DNA from: Ustilago trichophora
Taxonomy: Eukaryota; Basidiomycota; Ustilaginomycetes; Ustilaginales; Ustilaginaceae
Assembly: GCA_900323505.1 (NCBI GenBank)
Contig: OOIN01000028.1
Location: 558,001 to 622,000, forward strand
Reading direction: 5' to 3'
DNA length: 64,000 nt
Below are positions 9,889-19,866 of this stretch, piece after piece. The translations under genes were made by a program, and so were the position numbers. Every line of letters begins with the position of its first letter. The stretch's first letter is position 1. The notes below the pieces were generated by a model, which saw nothing but the letters and a program-made list of their open reading frames with translations, was not told where the DNA came from and made no database searches.

Positions 9889-11379
9889 TTACAGTATCAT
9901 TTCCAAAAAAAAAAAGCTCTTCAATACATCGCTGGTCTCTTTCTCGTCAGATCTGTTCATCAACGTCTTTGAACCTCTTCCACACTGTTGGGTGGTATGT
10001 CCTTCCGTAGCATCTTTGCAATAGTTGCACAGATCTGATGGTTTTTCATCCCACCAAATTTTAACATGAATTTTTTCGTCTTTGTTTTTGCAATCGACCA
10101 TCTCCAAGTAAGCTGGTAAGTTGAATCCGGATTTGCCTGTCCCATTTTGGGCGGGATTTCTTTCGAGAAGCAGAATGTATTGTGGGATTTTATCCCAGGC
10201 TCCAGTTGTAGGGGTGAAATCTTGACAGTGTGGAAATCCTTCTGGAATCGACCATATCGCTGTGGGTTTTCCGATCCGTTGGAAAATCGGTAACCTAGCC
10301 ACTGCATTTGCTGCTTTGATTCCAAACTTTCGGATGGCCTCTCTCGTCTCTTGAGAAGAGGTCGAATCCTGCGTGTCTAAGATTGGCGTCGAATTGCAAA
10401 TGCTAGGATGGGCAAATTGCAAAACAAACCATTTGGTCGAATCGACAAATGCCGAATGAATAAAAGGCGTCAAAGCATCATATCCAAATTTCAAAGGTGG
10501 TCTTGGATCTCTACCAATCTCGTGTTGATTCTGTGATGCAAAAGTTATATCGACAAAGTCCTTGTTCACCCCTTCTACCTTGGGAAAACTGATCCGAGGT
10601 TCACGAGAGTCGTCCTGTTCACCCCAAGAATCGAGTCGGAAGAGGGAGAGTAATTGGGTTTTAAGCTCTGTCGCCCGTTTTTGACATGCTTCTGCTGAAC
10701 GTGGATAATGCGGCGAAACAACAACGTAGCGATGGGTGGATAGATTGAGCCACGAGGAGCGCTCGAAGGAGGGTATCTCGTAGATGGAAAAGGGAAGTGT
10801 GTCTGGATCGAAGGTGGAAAGCTTGGTTAGGAGTTCGATTAGGTATGAGCGTGCGCCTCGACCCAGACGAGGGACTGTTGCAGAGGAGGAAGCTCGAGGA
10901 GGAGGAGGAGGAGTCGGTGGTCTATCACTGTACTCGACACCAACCGGAATCATGGACGTCGACGTTGATGGAACAAGAAGTAATCTTGGCCCTGAAGTTC
11001 GAACATTTCCAGCAACCCTCTCTCTTCTCTTCTCCTCCGTTTCTTCTTCCTCCTGCTCTTCATCCTCAGCTTTCAATCGCTCGGCTTTAGCACGTTCAGC
11101 TTTGCTTTGGTTCCTCTTCACCTTCCTAGCGAAGCGTTTGGCATCTTCCGTCTGTTGCTTGCGAAGTTTTCGACCAGCTATGTTGTTGCGATCCTTTTTG
11201 GCGCGAGGGAATTCCGGTTTTCGGAGAGCCTTGCGCTGCGTGGCGACGTTTCTAGTGCGGGCAGATGAGGGAGCACAAGCAGGAGATTCGTTTCCATCGT
11301 CAGAGGAAGAGATGACGATGACCTCGGTATCCGAGATCTCGATGACCTCCCAGTTGGTCGATGATCCTTCCGTTGGCAT
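9889..11379 (-). CDS. Zinc-knuckle protein, possibly derived from a retroelement gag/ORF1
   Basis: The 496-residue protein starts at ATG 11379. It begins with an acidic/Ser segment, then a Lys/Arg/Glu-rich helical region (~60-125). A globular part (~185-445, rich in Phe, Trp, Asn and Ile) is followed by one CCHC knuckle: C451, C454, H461, C466 (spacing 2-6-4, against the usual 2-4-4). A basic region, then globular domain, then knuckle is the layout of gag-like or LINE ORF1 proteins. The segment just before the knuckle (VKIWWDEKPSDLC) resembles the usual lead-in to such knuckles. The 3' half is visibly AT-richer than both neighbours. An 11-base A run on the plus strand near the stop encodes the Phe-rich C-terminus. 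No reverse transcriptase, LTR or target-site duplication was seen. It could instead be a lineage-specific nucleic-acid-binding protein. The frame is clear; the function is not. Confidence 0.6.
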   Translation of the reverse strand: MPTEGSSTNWEVIEISDTEVIVISSSDDGNESPACAPSSARTRNVATQRKALRKPEFPRAKKDRNNIAGRKLRKQQTEDAKRFARKVKRNQSKAERAKAERLKAEDEEQEEEETEEKRRERVAGNVRTSGPRLLLVPSTSTSMIPVGVEYSDRPPTPPPPPRASSSATVPRLGRGARSYLIELLTKLSTFDPDTLPFSIYEIPSFERSSWLNLSTHRYVVVSPHYPRSAEACQKRATELKTQLLSLFRLDSWGEQDDSREPRISFPKVEGVNKDFVDITFASQNQHEIGRDPRPPLKFGYDALTPFIHSAFVDSTKWFVLQFAHPSICNSTPILDTQDSTSSQETREAIRKFGIKAANAVARLPIFQRIGKPTAIWSIPEGFPHCQDFTPTTGAWDKIPQYILLLERNPAQNGTGKSGFNLPAYLEMVDCKNKDEKIHVKIWWDEKPSDLCNYCKDATEGHTTQQCGRGSKTLMNRSDEKETSDVLKSFFFLEMIL

Positions 11380-11875
11380 CTTCTGGACCTCGAAGCGAAG
11401 GACAAGGAGAGGATGGCGGCGAATTTTGCGAATGCGAGGAATGGCGGATGAACTAGATATCGGTATTGGAGTGACGCTTGGCAGGCGATAGCGGAGGCGA
11501 TAGGTGATGGTTCACCAGGAAGAAATGGAAGAGCTGAGTCGGGGTATTATGAGTTCTGGGTGGGACAGAATTAGAGCTGTGGGTCGTCGGATAAAGGGGA
11601 CCACTACATGGAATGATGCGTGGCATTTGAGCTTGGACCCCGTCCTCAATGCGTCACTTGTCGGAGTTGGAGTGGATAAAGGGGCCAACATCAACGTCAA
11701 AAAAATGCCAAAAGCTAGTCCCTTTCTCCATCTCAGCAAGTTCTCTCTGGCCATGCTCTCTGAGACACAAACACGCAGATCAACACATGCCCACAGGCGG
11801 AAGGACTGTTTGTACACTGTCTGAGTTGAAAGCAAGTGTACATACACATTCTTTGAGCGCTGCCTTTTCCCAAAC
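11380..11875. promoter_or_regulatory. Promoter of the zinc-knuckle gene plus MKT1 3' region
   Basis: About 500 bases lie between two genes on the minus strand. They must contain the 3' untranslated region of MKT1 and the promoter of the zinc-knuckle gene. No gene or distinctive element was recognised. Confidence 0.45.
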
Positions 11876-14284
11876 TCAGGCACTAGGCAACTTTGCCAGA
11901 GGCGCCAACCAAGCATCGGCCTCCCTAAATTGCTTTACCACATCCTTACTGATCGCATTTTCCGCATCCAGTGTCTCCACGGTAACCAATACCGCCTGCC
12001 AGAATCGGAAACTTCGGCCCAATTCCATCTTGACGTCTTTGACGTTTGCAAAAGTCTCCTCCAGGGCGTGGAGCACCCCTTGTTTCGCCTCTACCACTTC
12101 TTCGTCGTCCACCTGTTCTGGCAGCACCGGTCCACCACGGTAGGTCAGGAGACCGTCGAGGTAGCACTTGACTACAATTCCCATACCTGTGTTAACATCC
12201 GTCTGGAAGGGTAAGCTCAACGAGATGTCCAAATAATCATCCCTACCCCTTCTCGCATCGCCCCTCAGCAACAACGAGAGACTGATCATCTCTACCAAGT
12301 TCCTCATCGACCTAGTAGTACTCTTGACAAACGAGTTGAACACCAGCAACTCCCTACTCAGCGGAGCGGTCCATTGAGCAGGCTTGAAAGTCATCTGCAA
12401 CAGCGAAACCGTACGCATCACCAAAAGCATATGTTTCTTCTCCGTCTCATCGCCGTAACTTGGTCCTCCAGAGTAGACGCGACCGCCGAAATAGTTGGCA
12501 TGCAACACACCACTGCGAAGCAACTCGAGGGCAAGATACAAGGGCTCTTGAAGCTTGTCGTTGAGTTTGGATTTTTTCAGGGCCAGGTAGAGGGCTCGTG
12601 CGGGTGGCGTGTGCAAGTGGGCGTGGTTGAGGAATCCTCGAAGTTCGAGCATTCTCCAGATGGTGTTTGCTACAATCTCGTCCTTCTTTTCGAGGATAGA
12701 CATGGAGCCGTCGGGGAGTTTGACACGGGGGGTTTTGGTGCGAGCCGCAAGCTGGTCGGACATGGTAGCACCGAGACAGAGGGCGAGGTCGATGGTGGAC
12801 GAGTTTTGACGGCGCAGCTCTTCTTCGATGAATCGATTGGAAACGTTCCACTGGTTGACGCGGTTGATGAGCTGCAAGGTCGTAGCAGAGTCATGCGGGA
12901 TTGGGTTGTCGGCAGATGGGGCAAAGTAGTAGATGCCCGAGATCTTTCGCGAAGACCAGAAGCCGTTGAGTACCGATGCGGCCAGCGCGACCGCTACGCA
13001 TCGTGGAGATGCCGGATGTTCGGTCAAAGTATCGCGCACGTAGCGTCTGTAGTCTTCGCTCTCGCCATTGTCCAAAGGGGGTGCTTCGATGACGTGGCCT
13101 GATGTGAGGCTGGATAGCACCTGCGCGCCAACGAGACCGCGAGAAAGGTGGAGGAAGACTTCGTCTGGCAATCGGTGAGAGAAGACCTCGTGGATGTCAA
13201 CGGGCACGTCGGCGGCTGTGAGGATGGGTGTGCCACCTGTAGAAGAGCCGATGGGAGCGCCGCCCGCAGCAGGACCCGCACCGTTGGGAGCGATGTGAGG
13301 AGGTGCAGAGCCAAGCGCAAGTGGTGGCGGGGGTGTCGCGAGAGGCAGAGGCAGCACGCGACCTTCCTCCGCAGAGAGTACGAGACAGAATTTGACGATG
13401 GTTCTCGCTCGGCAGAACTGGTCAATATAGTTGATCTTTTGAACGGTGGGATGGTGCTCAAAGGCAGCGACAAGCCGATAGCCGCCCTTGTATTGCTTGA
13501 CAAGATCATTGATTTGACGCAAGTTTGGAGGGGCACCTGCGTGCGGTGGTGGAACACCCAAGCTTGAATCCTGTAGAGCTGGGAAGGTAGCGCAGAGATC
13601 GCTTCCGGCGAGCAAACCAACGTCGAGGAATTGTTCCTCATTGCATCGGAGCTCGTTGAGGATAGCTTGCTTGCTAACAAACTGGATCGTAGACTCGGCA
13701 AGGTTGAGGTTTGTGATGAGTCGATCGACGCGGTCGAAGAGCAGGATTTCGGTAGCACCATAAATCGAGTGGACATAAGATTTCGAGTGACGTTCCAACG
13801 ACACGAGCTGACCCGAGGCAAGGTAAGGAGCTACGAGGAACTCGACGTTCCTGTGTCGGAAGGCGCGCAAGATAGCACGATACAGATCCGGATGGTGGAC
13901 CGAGTTACTCGCCGAGAGCAACGAGTGGGTGACGTCAACTTCCCCGTTTTCATACGCTTCCCAAGCGCGATGGCGCTGTTTCACTTTGGGATCCTCGTAC
14001 GAGAACGGACGAACTCGTTTGTTGGGCGGAATGCCGTTGAGGATAAATACAGGCTTGATACGGGCCTTTTCGAGGGTTCGAAGATCATTTTCAATGTGCG
14101 AGATGAGGGCGATGGGTGCACCTCCCAATGCGGCTACGAGTGGTTCGGAGGTGGATGGCGAAGCAAGGAGTTGCTTGAGGTAATAGGAAAGATCGATACC
14201 GAGACGTGTGTCTTTGAGTGCGGAAATCGGGCAGGTCTGGGAGAGACCGCGATCGTGAAGGTATGCCTGCAGACCACGGATCAT
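11876..14284 (-). CDS. MKT1: MKT1 homologue, XPG-like post-transcriptional regulator
   Basis: The 802-residue protein begins MIRGLQAYLHDRGL, matching the start of the XPG-N-like domain of yeast Mkt1, so ATG 14284 is chosen. An in-frame ATG at 14482 would add 66 residues with no similarity. Residues ~1-300 form the XPG-N and XPG-I-like part (GIDLSYYLKQLL, YGATEILLFDRVDRL, VGLLAGSDLC). Residues ~355-460 contain the Mkt1-specific block (VDIHEVFSHRLPDEVFLHLS; yeast has DVHDFIGQMLPHEYYFYRS), and the rest fits the Mkt1 C-terminal domain. In yeast, Mkt1 binds Pbp1 and acts on translation and stability of particular mRNAs, including HO and mitochondrial protein messages. The FEN/XPG acidic catalytic residues are poorly kept, as is usual for this family, so nuclease activity is not expected. 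The gene is divergent from the oxoprolinase-like gene. Confidence 0.88.
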   Translation of the reverse strand: MIRGLQAYLHDRGLSQTCPISALKDTRLGIDLSYYLKQLLASPSTSEPLVAALGGAPIALISHIENDLRTLEKARIKPVFILNGIPPNKRVRPFSYEDPKVKQRHRAWEAYENGEVDVTHSLLSASNSVHHPDLYRAILRAFRHRNVEFLVAPYLASGQLVSLERHSKSYVHSIYGATEILLFDRVDRLITNLNLAESTIQFVSKQAILNELRCNEEQFLDVGLLAGSDLCATFPALQDSSLGVPPPHAGAPPNLRQINDLVKQYKGGYRLVAAFEHHPTVQKINYIDQFCRARTIVKFCLVLSAEEGRVLPLPLATPPPPLALGSAPPHIAPNGAGPAAGGAPIGSSTGGTPILTAADVPVDIHEVFSHRLPDEVFLHLSRGLVGAQVLSSLTSGHVIEAPPLDNGESEDYRRYVRDTLTEHPASPRCVAVALAASVLNGFWSSRKISGIYYFAPSADNPIPHDSATTLQLINRVNQWNVSNRFIEEELRRQNSSTIDLALCLGATMSDQLAARTKTPRVKLPDGSMSILEKKDEIVANTIWRMLELRGFLNHAHLHTPPARALYLALKKSKLNDKLQEPLYLALELLRSGVLHANYFGGRVYSGGPSYGDETEKKHMLLVMRTVSLLQMTFKPAQWTAPLSRELLVFNSFVKSTTRSMRNLVEMISLSLLLRGDARRGRDDYLDISLSLPFQTDVNTGMGIVVKCYLDGLLTYRGGPVLPEQVDDEEVVEAKQGVLHALEETFANVKDVKMELGRSFRFWQAVLVTVETLDAENAISKDVVKQFREADAWLAPLAKLPSA

Positions 14285-14781
14285 GATTGCACGAGGAAAG
14301 AGAGCCGGACACCAGGACCAGACCCGAGAACAGCAGATGCTGGTGGATAGCGAAAGGAACGGTGTGCTGAGAACAGCTCTCGATGAGCACAGAGAAGAAT
14401 GGCGCTTGATGCGCTTGAGAGGAGGTTCGCAAAGAATGAGCTGGTGATGGAGGTTTAAAAGCTGAACATGCTCATTGGCCATTCCAACAATAACGACTAC
14501 TGTACAGTACTGTACAGTACTGTACTCTAGACTCGCTCTTCACACCTTTCCCGACCGTGCGCGGACACTTGGACCTCGCACCTTCCACTCGTGCGAATTT
14601 CTCACGTCTCTTTTTGAAGAGTGTCGAGTCGCCCTTTCTGCACAAATTCACCTTTTCCCACCTCGGCAATTTGGTCGGCCTTTAACCATCCAGGCGCACG
14701 ATCCACAATATCAAGCGCCATCTTGCTTCTCAACTCTTCCCCACCATCACTGGCAAACATAGTCGGTGCCTTCACATCATC
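14285..14781. promoter_or_regulatory. Divergent promoter, MKT1 / oxoprolinase-like gene
   Basis: The 497 bases between two divergent ATGs hold both promoters. The notable content is the palindromic decamer cluster at 14498-14525, listed separately. The stretch from ~14535 to 14780 is C/T-rich, as expected of the plus-strand leader. Confidence 0.6.
14498..14525. promoter_or_regulatory. Tandem palindromic TGTACAGTAC cluster
   Basis: The decamer TGTACAGTAC occurs twice in tandem, flanked by TAC on the left and TGTAC on the right. The result is five overlapping copies of TACTGTA/TACAGTA in 28 bp. GTACAGTACTGTAC within it is a perfect inverted repeat, the form expected of a site for a dimeric DNA-binding protein. 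It lies between divergent genes, so it could act on either. A binding protein is inferred; none is known to me. Confidence 0.55.
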
Positions 14782-17142
14782 ATGTCGAACCGCATCCAGA
14801 TTGCCATCGACAGAGGCGGTACCTTCACCGACTGTCTCGGTCGCATCCCTTCCCAATCCCCCGACTCGCCTCCCCGAGACATTATCATCAAGCTCCTCTC
14901 CCACGATCCTGCCAACTACGCCGATGCCCCCACCGAAGGCGTACGACGCATTCTCGAACAAGCCTACAACATCTCCCTGCCGCGAGGCGACAAGATTGAC
15001 ACCTCCAACATCGACTACATCCGCCTCTCTACTACCGTCGCAACCAACGCACTGCTCGAGCGCAAGGGGGAACGTCATGCATTGGTGATCACCAAAGGTT
15101 TCAAGGATCTGGTGCAGATCGGAAACCAGAGCAGACCAAGTATCTTTGATCTGGCCATCAAGAAGCCCGAGGTGCTATATCAGGGCGTACTCGAGGTGGA
15201 TGAACGCGTGACGCTGGTTGGATACACTTCGGATCCCAAGGCGAGGCAGAATGCGGTTCAGTTCGATCTTGACTCTCCCGATACGCAGGGTGACTATGTG
15301 ACAAAGATTACTAAGGAGTACTCTGGAACGGATAAGCCTCCCAGCGCGTACGATCAGCAAGGTAGACCGACTGGCCCACCCGAAATCGTCCGCGGTATTT
15401 CAGGTGAAGCAGTGGCCATCCTGAAAAAGCCCGACGAAGCCTTGCTCAAGAAGCAACTCGACGCACTCTACCATGAACACGGATACCGCTCACTAGCAGT
15501 GGTTCTCATGCATAGTTATACTTATCCGCTACACGAACAGATTATCAAACGCATCGCTCTCGATATCGGATTCCAAACAGTCAGCTGTAGTAGCGCCCTC
15601 ATGCCCATGATCAAGATGGTCCCCCGAGCCACCTCGTCCACTGCAGACGCGTATCTCACCCCCGTCCTGCAGGCCTACATCGACGGCTTCTTCTCCGGCT
15701 TTGAAGATTCCCTTCGTTCAGGAGCTGCGGGGACCAAGGTGGAATTCATGATGTCCGACGGCGGTCTGACTTCCGTCGACCATTTCTCCGGGCTTAAATC
15801 AATCATCTCTGGCCCTGCCGGTGGCGTCGTGGGGATGGCTCTGACCAGCTACGACGCCCAGGACAAGCGTCCCATCATCGGCTTTGACATGGGCGGTACC
15901 TCTACCGACGTCAGTCGCTACGATGGCCAATACGAGCAAGTATTTGAAACCACCTTGGACGGTATCACGATCCAGTCCCCTCAACTCGACGTCAACACAG
16001 TTGCCAGCGGAGGTAGCAGTCGGCTCTTTTTCCGAAACGGTCTTTTCGCAGTAGGCCCCGAATCGGCTTCCGCCCATCCCGGACCGACCTGTTATCGCAA
16101 AGGTGGACCTCTAGCCATCACCGACGCCAACTTGGTCACTGGTCGACTTGCCGTTGAGATGTTTCCCAAAATCTTTGGTCCGAACGAAGATCAGGGTCTC
16201 GATGTCGACGCCAGCCAGTCGAGCTTTGAAGAGCTTACTAGGGAGATCAATGCGCACTCGTCAAGTGAACGTAAGCTGAGCGTTGACGAAGTGGCACAGG
16301 GTTTCATTCGTGTTGCCAACGAGATCATGTGTAGGCCGATTCGGGCGCTTACGGAAGCGCGAGGGTATAGTGCATCCAAGCACATTTTGGCGAGTTTCGG
16401 TGGTGCTGGTGGTCAGCACGCTTGCTCGTTGGCGAGATCGTTGGGAATCCGTACGGTGATCATTCACAAGTATTCCTCCATCCTGAGTGCTTACGGTATG
16501 GCATTGGCGGATAGGGTGTTTGAACATCAGGAACCGTCTTCTGAAACTTGGACGGGCGAACATGGCGATGCGCGAAAGCGTATTGAGAAGCGAGTTGAAC
16601 AGCTGCGATCAAAGGTGAAGAAGGAATTGGAGGCACAGGGGTTCAAATCGGATCGGATTCAATTGGAAACACTGCTGAACCTCAGATACGAAGGAACAGA
16701 TACCGCACTTATGACCCTGCAACCTCAAGGTGGAGGATGGGACTTTGAACGAGTCTTTGTGCAAAAGTACAAGCAGGAGTTTGGATTTGTTTTGGAGGAT
16801 AAAAATGTCATTGTAGACGATATTCGTGTACGAGGTGTCGGCAAATCATTTGATTCCTTGGGTCAGACGGTGTTGCAGGAATACCGGTCGCTCTTCCCCA
16901 ACGGCCAAGGCGAAGCAGTGACAAAGCTGGACGCACTGGAAAAACTCGCCACTCGCAAAGTCTATTTCGATGGCGAAGGGAGACTCGATACCCCCATCAT
17001 CAAACTCAATCAGCTGAAGCACGGGACAAGGATCCAAGGTCCGGCGATCTTGGTCGATCAGACCCAGACGATTCTGTTGGAACCAAAGTGTGTCGCCAGT
17101 CTCATTTCACAGGCTGTCCTCATCGATATTCTGTACGAGTAG
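14782..17142 (+). CDS. Hydantoinase A / 5-oxoprolinase N-terminal-half protein (no B half)
   Basis: The 786-residue protein begins MSNRIQIAIDRGGTFTDCLG, the nucleotide-binding start of the hydantoinase/oxoprolinase N-terminal domain. The actin-like HyuA domain follows, with GFDMGGTSTDVSRYDG near residue 370 and an ILSAYGMALAD block near 570. It ends at ILVDQTQTILLEPKC plus about 16 residues, which is where the A half ends in eukaryotic 5-oxoprolinase. That enzyme (~1,280 residues) continues into a HyuB domain. Here a stop occurs at 17142, and only 137 bases remain before the convergent OPI1 gene. 5-Oxoprolinase opens 5-oxoproline to glutamate with ATP in the gamma-glutamyl (glutathione) cycle. 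This protein keeps the ATPase half only, so it may need a separate B partner or act on another cyclic amide. Confidence 0.85.
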   Translation: MSNRIQIAIDRGGTFTDCLGRIPSQSPDSPPRDIIIKLLSHDPANYADAPTEGVRRILEQAYNISLPRGDKIDTSNIDYIRLSTTVATNALLERKGERHALVITKGFKDLVQIGNQSRPSIFDLAIKKPEVLYQGVLEVDERVTLVGYTSDPKARQNAVQFDLDSPDTQGDYVTKITKEYSGTDKPPSAYDQQGRPTGPPEIVRGISGEAVAILKKPDEALLKKQLDALYHEHGYRSLAVVLMHSYTYPLHEQIIKRIALDIGFQTVSCSSALMPMIKMVPRATSSTADAYLTPVLQAYIDGFFSGFEDSLRSGAAGTKVEFMMSDGGLTSVDHFSGLKSIISGPAGGVVGMALTSYDAQDKRPIIGFDMGGTSTDVSRYDGQYEQVFETTLDGITIQSPQLDVNTVASGGSSRLFFRNGLFAVGPESASAHPGPTCYRKGGPLAITDANLVTGRLAVEMFPKIFGPNEDQGLDVDASQSSFEELTREINAHSSSERKLSVDEVAQGFIRVANEIMCRPIRALTEARGYSASKHILASFGGAGGQHACSLARSLGIRTVIIHKYSSILSAYGMALADRVFEHQEPSSETWTGEHGDARKRIEKRVEQLRSKVKKELEAQGFKSDRIQLETLLNLRYEGTDTALMTLQPQGGGWDFERVFVQKYKQEFGFVLEDKNVIVDDIRVRGVGKSFDSLGQTVLQEYRSLFPNGQGEAVTKLDALEKLATRKVYFDGEGRLDTPIIKLNQLKHGTRIQGPAILVDQTQTILLEPKCVASLISQAVLIDILYE

Positions 17143-17279
17143 ATTCCAATGTATCAATGTGGCATCATTGATTCAGTTTGCAACTCAGAACAACATCAGC
17201 GGTACAAATACAAAGCAAAGCCGAATTAACGAAGGTGAAAAAGGGTGGGTTTGTAGTCCATTTTTGTCCTAGCACTTCT

Positions 17280-19866
17280 TTAGTTGGCATTACTGTTCTC
17301 CTTGTTGCCCGCCGCCATTGCTGTCGCACTGTTCGCACTGTTGTTGGCGTTTGCAAAAGTGGCATGCAGCGGCGAAGGCAGTGTGGGAGGATGCATGGGG
17401 TAATGTTTGCCTCCGGTTCCGGCACGGGACCTTGTACCTGGTCTCCTGGCACTGTGGGCATGATGATGGTGATGAGAGTGGTGGAGATGGTTGCTGTGCC
17501 CATTGCCGGTTGTTGTGCCGGTGGAAAAAGTTGCTGTACCGCCCAAAGGTGGGGACTTGGTTTTTTCCGTTTCTGTCAGAGCTTCTTCGTCTTCTGAAAG
17601 GTCGGCGGCAGAGGCGGCGGCGGAGGGAGTGCGAGACATGTGGAATCCTCCGGAGGGTGTTTGGCGCGTTCGGCGGCGTTTGGTGGAGGCACTGGTGCCC
17701 ATGCTTACGTCGCTTTCGCCTCCGGGAGAATTTGCGCGGCCTCGCATTGATGAGCCGCGAGCACTTTCCCAGTGAGGAGCGCTCAAGGTCGAGGAGGAAG
17801 AGGAGGCGGAAGGGCCAGCGGCGATTTGGTGCTGCTCGCCTGGATTGGCTTCGTGCTGGCGCTTTCGCTGCAAACCCAAGATGCGGAGGCGCTCGACCCA
17901 CAGATCGGCGCGATCGAGAGACTCGCCAAATACGATGGTGACGCTACGCAGGATGTCGAGCGACTCGATGGCAAGCGTCAAAATGCGGTTGGCGGCCTGC
18001 GCAGTCGCTGCGACTTGCATCTGCTCGCGCGGGCTGCCTGCACCACTGCGGTATCGTGCGTTGGCGGTGAGATGGCTTGGCGACTGTGGTCCCTCGCTGA
18101 TATGGGCTGGGCAGAAGGAGGGCGACGAAGGGCTGCTGCCAAAGTAGCCTGTTGGGGATCCGGCCGCTGAACTGCGGTTGACCGTAGCCCAGCGTGCAGG
18201 CAGACTCAGGATAAACGCCTTGACGCTGTTTCGCGCAGGCTCGGGGAGCGCACCGCCTGCATATTTTCCAATGACATCGACTACGCCTCGGATCGTGTTG
18301 ACAACGTCGCCTTTGATGTTGGTCAGGTTCTGTACAGCAGTACCAGACATGTCGAGTTCGCCGTGGTTGAGCTTGACGATGAGGTCGCGAAGAACAGTGA
18401 TTTGGTGCTCGATGTGAGCCGTGGCGTACTGGAGCCATTGGAGACAGTACTTGAGCGACTTCATCGACTCTTCGCTCATGGCTGCCGACAGACCACCGGC
18501 CGTGGCACCTGCCTCGACGAGCATCGAGCCCCATCGGCTGTTCTGGAAAGGTAATGTTTTTGCGGCAGTGGATCTGACGACTGTGCCGGCGTTGGAGCTG
18601 GCTTTGCCCTTGTTCTCGTCGTCAACATCGTCCATTGCGCTGTCATTCTGCGATTTCGAGGCGTTGCTGCCGCTGCCGGATGCCACTGCAGAGCTTCGGG
18701 ATGTCTCGATCTCCAAGTTGCCGCCCTTGCCGCGTCGCTGTCGAAGCTCGTTGGCCATGATGTTGCGTTCGCGCTCCTCGAGTTGCAATGCAGTGTAAGC
18801 TTTCCTGCGCTTCTCACGCTCCTCGGGGCTCATGTTCTGCCACTCTTCCTTGTCTTTGCGATCGACCTCGTCCAAGATGCCGCGCTTCTCTTCCTTGCTA
18901 GGTGATGCGACTGCAGAAGGATATATGCGATCGAGCTGTCGACAGGCAAAGTCATCGAGCTGTTCAACCCCACGCTCACCGAGGCTTGCACCGAGACGGC
19001 TGACAACGGGACGCGAGATAGTCTTGACTGAGCTCTCGACCAGACCAGCACCGTACTTGACAACCTTGCTGCGCTGCTTGCCGAGTTCATAGGCGCGGAG
19101 AGTGCCGCGAACAATGGGAAGATGGCTGACTCGCTTCAAGAAGTCGGCGTCGTTCATCATTTCGGGGTCCACCTGAAGCTCGTTGCCATTCTCGTCTTGA
19201 ATGACTGCGGGAAGTTTGAGGTCTGGTGGAAGGTCGCCGAGGCGGGCTGGACCAGCCATGCGGCCGGCGGGGGAGTCGGCGCCAGAGTCTTGCGTGAGGT
19301 CGGTCGCAGGAGTGGAGCTAGGCGAGGAAATGGCGGTAGAAGCCACACTCGAGTTTGATATCGCAGAGGATGTGCGTGCTGGTGCTGTTGAAAGTGCAAG
19401 AATGTAGACAAAAGTCAGTCACGGATCATGATACAAGTAGCAGTGAGATTCAAGTGTTTAAGCCGGCAGCTGGAGGATAAGAGGATAGTGAGGTGGCAAG
19501 GTGCAACTTACATTTGCTGGTACGCTTTTGCGCATCCAAGGACATAGTGCTGCTGCTGGCACTGGCACCACTGAATCCGTTGCTGGTGCCGTCCAGACTC
19601 TTCATGGCGCCCAAGGCCATGATGGCAATGCGGACGTCTTCATCTTCTGCGTCGATGCCGAGGCCATTGGAGGGAGATGCAGAAGAAGAAGAGGGTCGGG
19701 CGAGTTCCTGCGAAGAAGCGAGATCCTCTGGTGGCGGTGTTGCAGGAGTGGTGGGAGCAGGTGTTGAAGCGGCGCTGAATGGATGAGGGGTATCGGCTTC
19801 GGCGTCGGCTCGATGGGTTGTCCAGCGCTCTTCGTGAGAGAGGCTGGCATCTGATACAGACTCCAT
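17280..19866 (-). CDS. OPI1: Opi1-family transcriptional repressor of phospholipid synthesis
   Basis: Two exons: 19866-19512 and 19384-17280, giving 819 residues. The uninterrupted downstream frame has only a GTG near its start, so splicing to the ATG at 19866 is needed. Exon 1 supplies EDEDVRIAIMALGAMKSL (~74-91), the conserved N-terminal Opi1 block. Exon 2 supplies FLKRVSHLPIV (~200-210), KVVKYGAGLVESSVKTISRP (~225-244), DDFACRQLDR (~262-271) and a SLKYCLQWLQYA segment (~425-436), all typical of the Opi1 domain. The C-terminus is disordered and includes a His-rich run. In yeast, Opi1 is held at the ER by phosphatidic acid and Scs2. When released it enters the nucleus and represses INO1-type genes through Ino2 and Sin3/Rpd3. 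I did not find a clear FFAT motif, so ER tethering cannot be claimed from sequence. Confidence 0.88.
19385..19511 (-). other. Intron of OPI1 (127 bp)
   Basis: Donor GTAAGT follows codon position 1 of residue 119. The acceptor is TTTCAACAG, with a CTGAC branch-point-like element about 25 bases upstream of it. Joining T to CA restores one 820-codon frame including the stop. Confidence 0.85.

Noticed and set aside
10784..11491. 235-codon plus-strand frame
   Set aside because: It lies antisense to the zinc-knuckle gene, mirrors its Glu/Lys codons as Ser/Leu runs, and has no domain.
14285..14482. MKT1 start at the upstream in-frame ATG (14482)
   Set aside because: The added 66 residues do not resemble Mkt1, while the ATG at 14284 begins the conserved XPG-N-like domain.
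17143..17279. Hidden intron leading to a HyuB half of 5-oxoprolinase
   Set aside because: Only 137 bases remain before the convergent OPI1 stop codon, whereas HyuB needs about 500 codons.
17280..19346. Taking the long minus-strand frame alone as the OPI1 gene
   Set aside because: It begins at GTG, not ATG, and lacks the conserved DEDVRIA block. Splicing to the exon starting at 19866 restores both.
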